Shown here: positions 34,629 to 47,025 of the stretch, in pieces | Layout: each line of letters begins with the position of its first letter | Position numbering within the stretch: position 1 is the stretch's first letter | Assembly (NCBI RefSeq): GCF_033568475.1 | Contig: NC_133122.1 | Location: 160,234,130-160,298,129 of the forward strand | Length of the DNA: 64,000 bases | Direction: 5' to 3' | Source of the DNA: Henckelia pumila | Lineage: Eukaryota > Streptophyta > Magnoliopsida > Lamiales > Gesneriaceae | Position numbers and translations under genes: made by a program | The notes under the pieces: generated by a model | What the model was told of the DNA's origin: nothing | Databases searched by the model: none | The model's input: only the letters and a program-made list of their open reading frames with translations

Positions 34629-37288
34629 TGTAACACCCGGTATTTTTAAATACGTAAATCCGCATGCATAATTAGGATATTTAATTATTTAAATTTTAGA
34701 TTTATGGGTTAAATAATTATGTGAATTATTTGTGCATGATTTAATTTATGTTTAAGCATTTAACCCATAATTAGTAATTTTTATGATTTTTAGTATTTTA
34801 ATTATTTGATCGCGTAGACGGGACCGTGGACGGACGAGATGACAACTTTCCACCCAAATTATTTTATGAGTCTTTTTAGAGCCCTAAAATATTATTTTGA
34901 GTTTTATTATCTCAAAATTTTAAGTATTTAATTTTATATAATTTTAGGAGTCCATTTTATTCAAAATTAGCCAAAATATTGACTTTTTAGTATTTTTAAA
35001 ATTCCCTTAAATTGTAATTTCAAGATTTTAAATTTAGTTATCAGATTTTAAATTTTAATTAGGAGTTTAATTTGTATATTTTATATTTAAAACATTTTAT
35101 CTATATTTAATTAACCTATATTTTTAATTAACACAAAAATCAAAACCTAATCTATCCCAAACCCTTAACCGATCCCTCACCCTCTTAGCCGCCTCCCTCC
35201 CTTCCATTCATCTTCTTCATCGAGCAACCCTAAGGAAGAACACCATAGCCACGTTTTTGAAGGTCCAAGGCAAGTCGTCGTCGTCCCGTCGTCCCGGAGT
35301 CGTCTCACGCCCGTTTTCCTCTCCATTTTCGGTGAAAGGCATGATTTTCTTCCAATCTTTTTGTACCTATCAGATATTATATTGTGTGGATTGTGTATGC
35401 ATCAAATCCTTCGATTTTTTTTCAGAAAATGTTTTGAGTGTTCGGACTTTTCACAAGTTCACTCGTTTTTCATGATTCATGTTCAAATTTTTAGGCCATG
35501 GGTGCGTGCTATCGGCTGGCTAGGGTCCCTAGGGTGTCCTAGGTATGACTGGACTCGAGTGGCTTGAATGGCTTGAGCCAAACGAGCCCAGGGAAGCAAC
35601 TACAGCAGGTCGGCCGAAGGGGGTTGCAGGTTAGGGTTTTGGGGGAAAGGCCTTCGGGTTCAGTGCTTGGGGCTGCATGGGGCCGGGGCTAGGGTCAGGT
35701 TCGGACTGCCCAGACGTGGGCTACGTCTGGGCGGCAGCGCTCCGGCCAGGGGCGGCAGGAGCTGGCCGGCAGCAGGCCAAGAAGGCCTGCTGCTCACGGC
35801 CGCAGCCGAGAGGAGGCAAGGGGGATCGGGTTAGGGTTTTAGGCGGGGTCCGGGTCGGGTCAGTGGTTCGGGTTGAGTCAGTAGGGTAGTGGGTCGGGTT
35901 AAGTGGGTTCGGGTCCGGGTTTGGTGGGCCGGGCTCGAGTCTTTTTATTTTTAAAACATTTTATGAATTAATGGGTTTTCGGGCCAATTAAATTGAAATA
36001 AAATTATTTGGACTCCCAAATAATTTTATTTGGATTTTTAAAATTTTAATTAAGTTAGTCCATTAATTTTATGGGCTTTTGATCCCATAAACGTTATTGG
36101 GCCAGTCTTGGGTTTTTGGACCCATTGGGCCAGTCTAAGTTGTTATGGGGCCTAAAATGTTTTATGGGCTTTAAATTATTTTATTGGGCTTAGAATAATT
36201 TTATTGGGCTTAAGTATGTTAATGGGCCAGATTTAAGTAATTGGGCTTGAGTGTTAGGGCCAGCAGTCCAGTACAACCCATGAGAAATTGCATGTGTCCT
36301 GAATATATATTTAATTATTTTTGTGCATGGAAGTTATTTTTATATTTATATGATAGTATGAAATTAAATTAAATATATATGAAGGACACACATTTTATTT
36401 AAGTACATGCATTCATGAAATAATTTTATGCATAATTAAATGTTTAAGGTTGAGCAATAATAAAATATTTTTATGTTGGAAGTTGAAGTAGTGTGACAAT
36501 TTAAGGGGGATTCGTCCCCATATGTGACCTATTGAAGGGCAGTTTACTGCCAATTTAAGAGGTGATTCGTCACCGCCACGTACGTTGGTTTCCACGCTGA
36601 TCAGTATTTAATGTATGATTTAAGGTTACACTACAGATACAACCATGCGATGTTAGAAAATTAATTGCTCAACAATGTTATGTATTATGTTATATAAGTT
36701 TATTTAATTTAAGTTATGTTATGTTTATGATATTTTAAGCATGCTCATTCAAGTATATGTATGTATTAGTATTTAATTGTTTTAAATTATTTTAAACCCT
36801 TGTTATGTTAGCATGTTGGGCCTCTAGGCTCACTACACTGGTATGGTGCAGGTGAGTACGTTGAGGATGATGTTGTACCCACCGAAGGCGAGGATGTATG
36901 AGCAGGCATGCAGTGACCCCGTGACCGTGATAGATGTCTGAGTCACATGCATGTTTTTGATTATGTCAGCACGTTGCACATTTTATATTATTGTTCAGTA
37001 GTTGTGAGTTTTTGAATATTTTATTGAATATTGTCAGTGCATGCAAATTTTAATCATTTTATTCATGCAGTATTTTTAATTAAATGTTTGACTCAGATGT
37101 TTATTTTATTTTAAAGAATGCATTTTTATTTAAGTGTTTAATTGTTTAATTATTCATTTATCTATTTTAAATCTTTTTCTTTTGTGCATATATGTATGGG
37201 CATATATGTACATATTTTATTTAGTATGTATAAAAAAAAAAAAAATTCCGCATATTTATTTATTAATTATAGAGTTAGGGTCGTTTCA
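34629..37288 (+). repeat. 3' LTR of the full-length Tekay-like element
   Basis: 2,660 bp, near-identical to 27130-29790 and ending GTCGTTTCA before the ACTTC duplication. Confidence 0.95.
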
Positions 37289-38698
37289 ACTTCCTAGCTA
37301 AATATAGAGTGCATGGGAACAGTGTTTTCAAGCGGATGTCATTTTGATTAAAAATCGAGTAAGATATAAGTCTTGCAAGTGGATTGCTCGGGATACGTCC
37401 TAAGTGCCAAATAGTAAAGTCTAGATTCTTAGCTATGGTTTGCCACCTAAATCACCATCCCGATCATTCTTGTGTGAGTCATATGCATGATTATTGAGTA
37501 ATATTTACTTTCACGTACTATTTACATATGCATGCTAAGTCCATATTCAAGTATGAAAGGAAAAATTACTTTTTACGAACGAAGTGAGATGATTGTGCTA
37601 CATTTATTCACGTGTATGTGTGGGGCTGGGAGACATTTTGGCCTCCCTTACCAAATCATTATGGGTTTCCTTACCTTAGCACGTGTTCGTGTGGGGTTGA
37701 GAGATATCTTGGCCTCCCTTACCAAATTCAGGGCAAGATTGGGTTGGGTATTATCCTGACCTCCTTGCGGCATAGTGCACTGCAGCCATGATCATGATCG
37801 AAATCACAGAGTCACAATTCAAGGATATAAGTTCACAGTTTCAGTTCAAATCATTTATGACCATATTTCAGTTCAGATTATTCAGTTACATTGCTCATGA
37901 TAGACTTAGCCATGCATATGTTTCATTCATATTCACTTCACTCTTTTATAAAATCATTTGCTTAAGTTAAGAGTACAAAAGTATTTTTAGTACAAGCTAT
38001 TTTTAATATGTGTGTGCATGTATTTATGTAGTACTCGTTATTTCCCCCCATATTCTTGTTGGGCCCCTAGGTTCACTACATCTATTTGGTGCAGGTTAAT
38101 TTATTGTAGAGATCGAGGGGCAAGACTATCGAGTGGACTGCGATGCAGGCACGGCACATCCCTCTGACCATGCTAGTTTTCCTCAAAAGTTTATTGTATT
38201 ACTTTAAAGTCTTTTATCTAGTTAATTTAGAAAATGTAAATGGAAAAATATTATTGTCAGAATTATTTGTGGGCTTGTAACTATCAAATTTTTTATGTTT
38301 TGATGTTCGATATGTCGAATCTTTTTCTCTGGTTTTCATTTCTTTATCGGTCTAGTTTGTTTAGTGTTGTTGGTTGTTTGTTTTTTTGTTTGTTTGTTGT
38401 ATGTGACAGGCTGGTTTGAATATGAATAGATAGGTCATGCCGAAAATTTTTAAAATCCGCATTTTCATTATTAGTTAATTTAAAATAGAGGTCAGGGTCG
38501 TTTCAGTTTCACTTTCAGCGTTTGTTTTCTTTTTGCAGTGCATAGTTCCTTCAAAAATTTAGCATAACGAGGTACCTGCTTAATAGAATCTAACAAGGGA
38601 ATGTTTACCTCACATCGACGAAAAGTGTCATATAATTTCTTGATTCCTTCATCTTTTCTAGACTCCTTCAGTACTAAGGGAAAATGGGGTACAGGTTT

Positions 38699-40729
38699 TG
38701 TAGGGACCTCGGGTGCTAATCTTTCTTCTTAATGGGCAATAAATATTCATTACAAACCAAGAAGTAAAACAGAAACCAAAAAAAAAATATTTTAATATGG
38801 GCGTGGGTGCGCCCTATGCCAGCTCCCCCGCGCCCAACCTGGAAGAACTTTTGTTCTGCCAGGGCACTGGTGCGCACTGGACCGGCGCCCCCGCGCTCAA
38901 CCTGGCTGAAATTTTTTTCTGCCAGGGCGCGAGCGCGCTCGAGCCAGCGCAGGTGCGCTCAAACGGCTAGAAAAATTCCCAACATAATTTCTTTTGCTGT
39001 CAAGGAAGGTTTCATGATGTATAACCCTTACATCCAACTCAAAATACATACAAACAAAGTTTATATCAACAAACCTCAATCTACACATGTAATGCTACCT
39101 TAGTGTTTCAAAAGTTGATACAAACACATGTTTAACTAGCATGTTTTCCAACCACTAAGTTTGATACAAAGTCATGTCAGCAAACTCTATTCATAACCCG
39201 ACGTCTCTACAGCTTATCTCTCTCTCAAGCTATCCACGTCGACTCTGGCCAACTCCTGCCCCATCTGTTGTCATGCACACATACAAAACAAGACAACAGC
39301 CGGATAAACTCCGGTGAAAAATCATTCTCAGTATAATCGACATATAAAGAGTTAAATAAATCATATCAACTCTAATCATAAACGACTCAACAAGAAAGTA
39401 AATAATGCATATATCGATCAAGAATTGATTCATATATCGCCGTTGTCATCAAGATTCGTAACCGATCTTGACATGGATATCCATCTATCGTAGTCGTCCC
39501 AGACTAGAAAATAAGATCGCCTCAGATCTTGACATAGAATCAATTCAATATCATATCATATCATATCATCATCGTATCAACTCAAACTTAAAGATCCACT
39601 ACCTGAGATGGATCGACAATATCGAAATTAAATCAAAATAATAAACATGTATGTGGTTTTTGCGGGACAACTCAAGAAGCTTCATTCTTGAGTTTCAAAT
39701 CCCTGACTCGCGATGTCATCTTATACCTTCGTATTTTCTTGGTTTTGAACGCTTCAAATCTGAAACATAACATCAAAATATTCATATCAAACTTCATGCA
39801 ACTCTATCGTTTCAGAATCGATTAAAAATCATCAATAGATCGTCAATCAAATAACGTCAAACCTCGACTTCTTCTTCTTCGGTTCGAAATCAGAATCTTG
39901 AGTTGTTAGCCTTCAAAGCTCGTCTGAAACTGAAGAATACATTTGCTATAAATCAACAACATCTAAACGAAGATTTCAGCTTAGTCATAGGCTATCAAAA
40001 CGGTCTCAAAACATGAATTAACGGCGTAACGACTGAAAATCGGTAACCGACGAACTATCGCAATCATTTTCAACTTCATGAACGTGATACATCAGAAATA
40101 TAATCTCATAAACCAGCATATCAGACACAATCAGCTGCTATAACTCTCGATATACATGCTGGAAATCATAACAAGTTCATTCAATAATCAATCTTCGATT
40201 CGGTTTCGAATATACGAAGTAGAAACGTTCAAGAATGTGAACATACAATCAAATTCTGATCTCTATCCAATTTAAATCTTAGAAACATGTCTAAATAATT
40301 ATAAACTTACACTAAATCGAAGCCCTTGTCGCTAGGATTCCAGAACAATTTTCGAAATCAAAATCGGACGATCGAATCAAAAGTTACGGGGTTTTGAAAA
40401 TAAAAAATTCAACGAAAATGGAAGAGTATCTCGGCTTCTATTCAATTCTTCTGAATTCATTAATGAAGATACACGTATGAAATCTAATTAATATAATAAA
40501 ATCGGATATGTATTGCATAAATTGCAATTTAGTCCCTAAAACTTTAAAAATTGCAATTCAGTCCTCGGCCCTTTATTTAATTCAATTTCAATCCTAAATA
40601 ATTTAAGAATATTAGAATTTAAATCGAAACTCTAAATATTCCCAAATTAAATCTACTCGAATTAAAATTAAATAAGTTCGGATTAAATCAAATAATTCTG
40701 GATTAAATTAAATAATCTCGGGCCTTACA
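38699..40729 (-). mobile_element. Solo gypsy LTR inserted in the Athila gag
   Basis: In its own orientation it begins TGTAAGGCCCGAG (40729) and ends GAGGTCCCTACA (38699), 2,031 bp. It is flanked by a perfect GGTTT duplication (38694-38698 and 40730-40734), and the gag frame resumes cleanly on both sides. A GC-rich block with GCGCCC/GGCGCG motifs lies at about 38800-38965. Confidence 0.9.
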
Positions 40730-41579
40730 GGTTTGTACTCTGAAAGAGGAGGAAACTTACCTTTTTGCATGTCTCCTTGAGTTCGTTCTTTGTCTTCCAT
40801 ATTTACCTCCTCATCATGTTCACCCTTTGATGAGTGCTTAACAACCTTTTCTTTGATCTGCAATTCCTTCTCATTCCTCAGAGTGAATGCATTAGCATTC
40901 TCCTTTGGGTTTGGGATTGTTTGAGATGGCAGACTGCCCGAAGGTTGTGCTTCCAACTTATTGATTGCAGTTGCTAGCTGTCCTACTTGGGTGTTCAAGT
41001 TTTGGATACTTGCTCGAGTTTCATGTTGAAAATTCAAAGTATTAGTTGCAAGATCCTTAACAATATTTTCTAGAAACTCACCAGGCGTTGGAACTTGAGG
41101 ACGCTGCGGTTGTGGTTGATATGGTGGCATGTAATCTTGATTATTCGATTGCACGTAAGGTGCAGGCTGATTCATCGGAGGGTTTCCGTATCTAAGGTTA
41201 GGATGATCCCTCCAACCTGGATTGTACGTGTTGGAATAAGGATCATACTTCCGCTGTGGTGGCCCGGGAAATCCTCCTGTTGCATTTACTTGCTCGATCG
41301 ATTCCTCTTGAAGTGTGGGGCACATGTCAGTTGCATGTCCCATTGCAGCACAAATTCCGCATACATTCGCATTTTGTCCATTCCCTACAGCCATTTGATG
41401 CACAAGAGATGTTAGTTCAATCAATTGTTGTTCAAGGGAATAAACATTTACCTCATTGTTTCTTCTTGGTGCTGGGTCACTTCTGTTGGTTTCAAATTGC
41501 TGAGAATTGACAGTCATGTTCTCGATTAGGTTCCTTGCATCTTGTGGTGTTTTGTCTACAAAAACTCCTCCACTGGCTG

Positions 41580-42969
41580 TGACCGGCTAAATCGGTGTGA
41601 TATAAATCTACTGGCAAGCGTACCAGGTCAAGTAATAGTAAAGTGGACAGAGAGTCCAAGTATCGATCCCACAGGGACTGTTGTCAATTCTCAAGATTTA
41701 ATTATTTTACTTAATCTAGACAAAATAATAGAAGGATTTTGAATTAAATAAAATAAGAATATAAAATAAAAACTGATTAAGAAATAAGAATAAAAATAAC
41801 TGAAGATAAAAATAATCAAGACAAAGACAACCAAGACACACGTAGGTACCGAACAAATCTTGTAACATGTAGTCAATTCAGGACTCAGATTTAATCTTAA
41901 TTCACGGGAATTCTCCTAATTTGTTCAAAGGTCTATTTCTAGAACAATCAAACTTATTCAAATATTGATGAACTAATCTTTCGTAATTCTAATCAAATTT
42001 GAATGCATTAAATATTTGTGAAAATTCAGTTTACACCTAAACCGCACACTGAAACCGAATTCTATTTCTAGTCGGTTTTACAATATGTTAATTATCAGAG
42101 TGATCAAAATCAAAACCTTCTCTGTCGATTTGGAATTGATTAACATGCAAGCAAACAGTTGATCAGACTATTCACAAGATAAATATAAATCTGAAAATCA
42201 ATAAAATAAAATCAACTCTAAAAAATCCCAAGCAAACATCCAAGTTTTCTACATGAATTTGTTCGGCCCAATCACGCCGTCTTGGTTGAAAATAAACTAC
42301 TCAATAATTAAAAACAATAATTCAAAAATAAAAATAAAAAGAAGAAAAGAAAGAAGAAATCTTCTCTCCCAAGCCTTGTAGCCGCCTCCTCTTGCGTTGT
42401 CTGCGCTCTGGAGTTTCCGAAAACCCTTAAAAATATGTTATATCTTGTATATATATGGTCCGGAACGCCTATCAGTTAATTTCCTCTCAAAACAAGGATT
42501 TTTCGGAACACATATGACCCCCGAACACGCGCGCGCGCGCAGGAGAAGCCTCGCGCGCGCGCAGAAGTTAAAAACAGAGATCTGATCACGAAACTCGCGC
42601 GCGCGCGAGCTTGATTCTCGCGCGCGCGCAGTACAAGTTTTCTGCACCGAGCGATGATTTTCAAAAATTCATATCTCAAGATCTAGCCGTCGGATTGAGC
42701 TGAAATTTGGACAGAAGCTTCAAAACATCGTGAACTTTAATCTGATTGGTGGAGATCGGATTTGGAGCTCTCTAAAATTAAATTTGATTTTTTGAACAAA
42801 GCTGGTCCGCAATTCACTCTTCAACAATATATTTTCCTACAAAATTAACCGAAGGAGTGAAATACACACACATGCACTAAAACACATAAAAACACATAAA
42901 AATAATATGAATGCACACAAAATAGACATAAAAATAACATGAAATAATGCATACAAAATGCACTTATCA
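41580..42969 (-). mobile_element. Solo LTR (TGATAAGTGC...CCGGTCA) inserted in the Athila gag
   Basis: 1,390 bp with termini TGATAAGTGCATTTTG (42969) and ...AGCCGGTCA (41580), flanked by GGCTG (41575-41579 and 42970-42974). The sequence near 41640-41680 (AGTATCGATCCCACAGGGACT) resembles the U5 part of Athila-type LTRs. Four (CG)n tracts lie at 42528-42630. Confidence 0.9.
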
Positions 42970-43746
42970 GGCTGCATCGACCATACTTCTATAATGAGGT
43001 AACAAACCTTCATAACAATATTGAATTAGAAGATTTTCACTTATCTGATGTTGCGGAAAGCTAGCACAAAGCTTCTTGAACCGCTCCCAATATTCATGAA
43101 GTGACTCGCCCATATTTTGCTTGATGTCGTTGATTTCATTCCTGATGTTCGCAGCTCTCTATGCTGGAAGTACTTTTCTAAAAAGATCATCTTCATCTCT
43201 GTCCAGGTTGTGATGGATCCAGGAGGTAGGTAGTATAGTCAATCCTTTGCAGCATTCTTTAAAGAAAAAGGAAAAGCTCGCAATTGAATTTGTTCCTCTG
43301 TTACTCCATTGGGTTTCATGCTTGTGCAGACCACGTGAAATTCCATCAGATGTTTATGCGGATCCTCGTCTGCAAGGCCATGAAAAGAAGGTAAAAGATG
43401 TATTAGCCCAGATTTTAGTTCGAACGTAGAATTATATTCTAAAGTAGGAAAAGTAATGCATAATAGTTGTTGATTCAGGTCAGGGGTGCCAAGTTGTCTC
43501 AAGCTTAGATTCGCGTTTGCATCCATCTCTTCTCTAGTATATTCAACTCGAAATGCTTCCTCTTCTAATCTCCTTCAAATTTCCCTCAGCCATCTGTGAA
43601 AAGTTCTATCTATCTCAGGATCGTAGGATAATTCTTCTTCTGAAGATTCACTTGCAAACATGAACGGACCAGAGAAGCACTAGGAGAAAGAAAAGAACAA
43701 AATAAAATATTATAAAATAAATAGGACACAATTAAATTAAACACCA

Positions 43747-43766
43747 GTTCCCCGGAAACGGCGCCA
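43747..43766 (-). other. Athila primer-binding site
   Basis: The complement reads TGGCGCCGTTTCCGGGGAAC, close to the tRNA-Asp-type site common in Athila elements. It lies next to the LTR end at 43772. Confidence 0.8.
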
Positions 43767-43771
43767 AAATT

Positions 43772-45165
43772 TGGTATCACTTAGTCATATCGCGCCCAAA
43801 TTACCCAACTCAGTTCAGTCAATTAAATGTGTAGTATCGATAGTAGGGATCGTTCGCACGAGAAAAATGAAATTCTTTGTGTTCTTAAAAATATTGAAAA
43901 TAAATAAAAGGGGGGGGGGTTTAAAATTTTGGAATTAACTAACTAAAATTAAAAGCAAATAAAATAAATTTTATCAACTAGCATACAAGATTGAAATTAC
44001 AGCGGAACAATCAAGTAAAACAAGCCTTGGTATCGGTCTACTATGCCCTTGAAGTTATTCACTCGGTCATTGATTCTCTAAAAATAATTAATCCTCATTG
44101 AATATTCATCATTGAAAATTAAATTTCTATCTCACCTTAATCTTAGTTAATTAGAAACAAGTGTTCTAAATTAATTCTTACCAATGAATTAACCCAAATA
44201 CAAGCGATTAAGATTTAAATTCAAGGTAGCATTAAAACTAGAGAAATTGATGAATCTAGACAACACAAACACAAGCGGTTGTATTTAATCTAGTTAATCG
44301 TTATTCCTACGATTTAACAAATTCACAAGCGGAAATTATTAATCATAGTTGCTTCACAAATTAAAGGAATCAAACAATTATGGATTTGATATCTAATTAA
44401 GATTTAGATTGTATGAGAAAACTATTAGGTGATCAAGCCAATAATCAAACACACAAGCATATGATAAATCCCAAACAACTTTTGATACTCAAATAAAGAT
44501 TAAGCAATGAAAATCAAAATCTCACGAGATAAATAAACTTCAAGAATTTGTTTTCCTCAACCAAGAATTAAAACTTAGTCACTAAAATTCATGAAAATCT
44601 CTAGAGAAAAATTGAAGAAAATAAAATAAATCTAAGAATAAAGATGAAAAACCTAGCCGCCAAGAGTGTTCTTCCGTTTTCAACCGTCAAAAGATGATAA
44701 AAAGATCCCTAAATTCGAGTGCTAGAATCTATTTAAAGACTAGAGTCCTCCTCAAGAAAATTTCCTTTTTGAAAAATAATTTCTCGACTTTCCATCGCGC
44801 TCGATCGGTGAAAATCTCCCGATTGAGCGAAAATTTCTCTGGTTCGCATCATTTTCCTTTCTCGCTCGACCAGTAAAATATCTCCGCTCGAGCGGTTAAA
44901 CTTCTGTCCAGCATTTCATACATCTCTCGCTCGATCGGTCAAAACATGCAGCTCGAGCGAGAACATTTTTGATCCATATTTTCCTTAAATTGTCATTTCC
45001 TACACAAAAGACCCATGGGAATGTTATGTAGATATGATACATGAAATATGAGTAAAACTTGAATAAAAACCTAAACATTGACACATGAATGCATACAAAA
45101 CAACAGTAAAACAACATCAAAATATGCAAATAAAACACAATTGTCATACATCGTTGCATGCATCA
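43772..45165 (-). repeat. Athila-like 5' LTR
   Basis: 1,394 bp, TGATGCATGCAACG (45165) to ...AGTGATACCA (43772) in element orientation. The base run 45166-45170 (GAGAT) should be one half of the target duplication; the other half is lost with the 3' end. CTCGCTCGATCGGT-like repeats occur at about 44795-44963. Confidence 0.85.
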
Positions 45166-46384
45166 GAGATTATCCAATTTTTCACTGTTAACATTGAATT
45201 TATCGAATGCTTTTTCTAGGTTTTTCATGTTCTTTAATCCTATGTTTTCATGCATTATAGTCTCTAATTCAAATTTTAATTGTTTATTTTCCTTTCTAAG
45301 TAATCTAGCTATATCAAAGAATTTACTATAGGCACATAATAATTCATCGTAAGTAGGTACCTCATCGTCGTCGTCGGATACATTGTCATCTCTTTGGCCA
45401 TAAGGTCGAGATTGGATTCCTCGTCATCGTCGCCACTATCACTCATGTAGCCATGAGTGCCTTCTTCTTGCCTTTGTCAACCTTCTTCCTTAGGGGGGGG
45501 GGGGGGGGGGGGGGTTGGGTGGAATTCGTTGGCATAGTTACCCGTTTGTTGACAGTTGTAACTTGTTACCTCTTTTTCCACCATTTTGTCTTTCTTTTAT
45601 TTGGTTCTCCGCATGAACTTTTTGAATTTTCTGGTAAATAGAGCCATGTCTTCATCATCATTAGCTTTTGAGTTGGCTTGTCAAAACTATCCCCTTGGAT
45701 TTCATCTTGTCATCATCCTTATTGTTCTCCTTCTGTGTGGATACTTCAAGCTAATGGGTTTTTAGGGTCCCATGAAGTTCCTCAAGATTGTAGGAGGCGG
45801 CATCACCTTTGTTGGATTCAATGATCGCCGTTCGTTTTGCATCCCACTTGGTTGGTAGTGCTCTCCTCCAAACTTGTTTGGATAGATAGGTTTCGCCAAG
45901 TTGGGCAAGCTCATTGATGATTTTAGTGAGTCTCCGGAACATTGTATCAACATCTTCTTTGGGATTCATCTCGAAGGTTTCATATTTGATTTGAACGAGA
46001 CCGATCTTTGTTTTTTTCACTTGGTTGGTTCCTTCATGGAAAATCTTCAATTTGTCCTAAATATCCTTCATTGAGGAGAACATCCAGGCCCAATTGTACT
46101 CGTTCATATCTAGAGCACAGTGAAAAATATTCACTTTTAAGCATTTTGAGAAATTAATTGCATGTCCTCTTATGAAAAGTCATCCATTGTTTTTGGAACA
46201 TCCTTTTCATCCACCTTTTCAAGAGAACATAGGGATCTTTCACTTTCACTTTCCAAAGATCATAATCTATGGATTGAATTTATAGTGTCATTCTATTCTT
46301 CCAATATCCGTAATTAGTACCATTGAAAAGACGAGGACGATTTTTAGATAGTACTTGAGCATAATCACTTGCTAGATCGGCCAT
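45166..46384 (-). pseudogene. Ty1/copia gag fragment
   Basis: On the - strand from ATG 46384, MADLASDYAQVL is followed by RLFNGTNYGYWKNRM, then stops and frame changes. Next come the UBN2-type gag core (HEGTNQVKKTKI ... KIINELAQLG ... TKWDAKRTAI), a poly-G insertion, and a charged coiled-coil-like tail (DELLCAYSKFF, RLLRKENKQLKFELE). The tail is cut at 45165 by the Athila element. This is typical of SIRE/Tork-like Copia gag. Several stops make it dead. Confidence 0.75.
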
Positions 46385-46416
46385 AAAAAATGTTTTGAAA
46401 AACAAAATCTAAATGA

Positions 46417-46690
46417 GGCTCTGATGCCACTTGTTAGAACCTAAGAGGGGGGTGAATTAGGTTCTATGGCCCCTTTAGCGATTTTTAAAATGATTTTGCA
46501 AATTTGAAAAATGCAAGCGAAAGACTTATAGACAATCAAAAGTAAAGCAAAGAATAAATGACAGAAAGTAAGTAAAACATTAAAAGAGAGAAAGTTTGTT
46601 TATAGAAGTTCGACGAAAAATCGTTTTCGTCTCCCCTTCCTAGCTAAGATCAATTAACCGACGTAGTAAAAATATACTCCTGAACTTCAA
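46417..46690 (-). repeat. Copia primer-binding site and truncated LTR
   Basis: The complement of 46417-46429 is TGGCATCAGAGCC, a tRNA-Met-type site. The LTR end TGTTAGAACCTAAGAGGGG begins at 46432 on the + strand and is recognisable to about 46690, where it fades. Confidence 0.7.
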
Positions 46691-47025
46691 ATTAAATTTA
46701 AAAAATAAAGTATAAAATGACACAAAAAAAGAAATTATGGTTTTTATTAAGTTAAAATATGATTTTTCTAATAGCGACATATCTCGATAACCCTCGAAAA
46801 ATTGAAACAAATGTTTTTTTTTGGTGGTGATATCATTCTTCTTTTTTCACTTTTAGACTCAAGGTTCATTTTCTTTACTTTTTAATAATTAATAATTTGT
46901 CAAAAGAGATAAATTAGCATCCCTATTGAAAATTGGTAGTTTCGATACCGTCATACATTGTTTTCATTTAGCATACGGTCCCCTCCCCAAAAGCTAAAAT
47001 CATAGAATATAATGAATTAATTTTT
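46691..47025. other. AT-rich intergenic sequence
   Basis: No gene, LTR end or inverted repeat recognised. Confidence 0.5.

Larger units (their letters stand above)
27130..37288 (+). mobile_element. Full-length Ty3/gypsy element (Tekay/Del-like, chromovirus)
   Basis: A 10.16 kb + strand element with a perfect target duplication ACTTC (27125-27129 and 37289-37293) and two near-identical LTRs of about 2.66 kb. It has a tRNA-Met primer-binding site, gag, protease-RT-RNase H-integrase with a C-terminal chromodomain-like end, and a polypurine tract. By eye the LTRs differ at roughly 35-45 positions, mostly transitions, so insertion is recent. Nonsense codons but no frameshifts interrupt the coding sequence, so it is probably not autonomous now. 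Confidence 0.95.
25130..38505 (+). mobile_element. Solo LTR of the Tekay-like family, split by the element at 27130-37288
   Basis: 25130-27129 plus 37294-38505 make one LTR of about 3.21 kb (TGTAGCACCTAAAATCT ... GTCGTTTCA) of the same family as 21863-25129. It is flanked by a perfect GTTTC duplication (25125-25129 and 38506-38510). No interior, primer-binding site or second LTR is attached, so it is a solo LTR left by recombination. It sits one base inside the right end of the older 3' LTR. Confidence 0.88.
38512..43530 (-). pseudogene. Athila-like gag, broken by two solo LTRs and truncated
   Basis: Three - strand segments join across the solo LTRs. The N-terminal segment (43530-42970) has LRQLGTPDLNQQ, HLMEFH and FPFSLKNAAKD, then a TGA at 43237-43239 and a frame change, then QNMGESLHEYWERFKKLC and EGLLPHYRSMVDAA. 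The middle segment (41579-40730) has GGVFVDKTPQDARNLIENM, CGICAAMGHATDMCP and KYDPYSNTYNPGWRDHPN. The C-terminal segment (38698-38512) has PLVLKES, then VNIPLLDSIKQVPRYAKFLKEL. These are hallmark Athila (Ty3/gypsy, non-chromovirus) gag motifs. Sequence stops at 38511/38512, where the LARD-like element is inserted. The rest of the element should lie beyond its other end but is not found. Confidence 0.85.
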
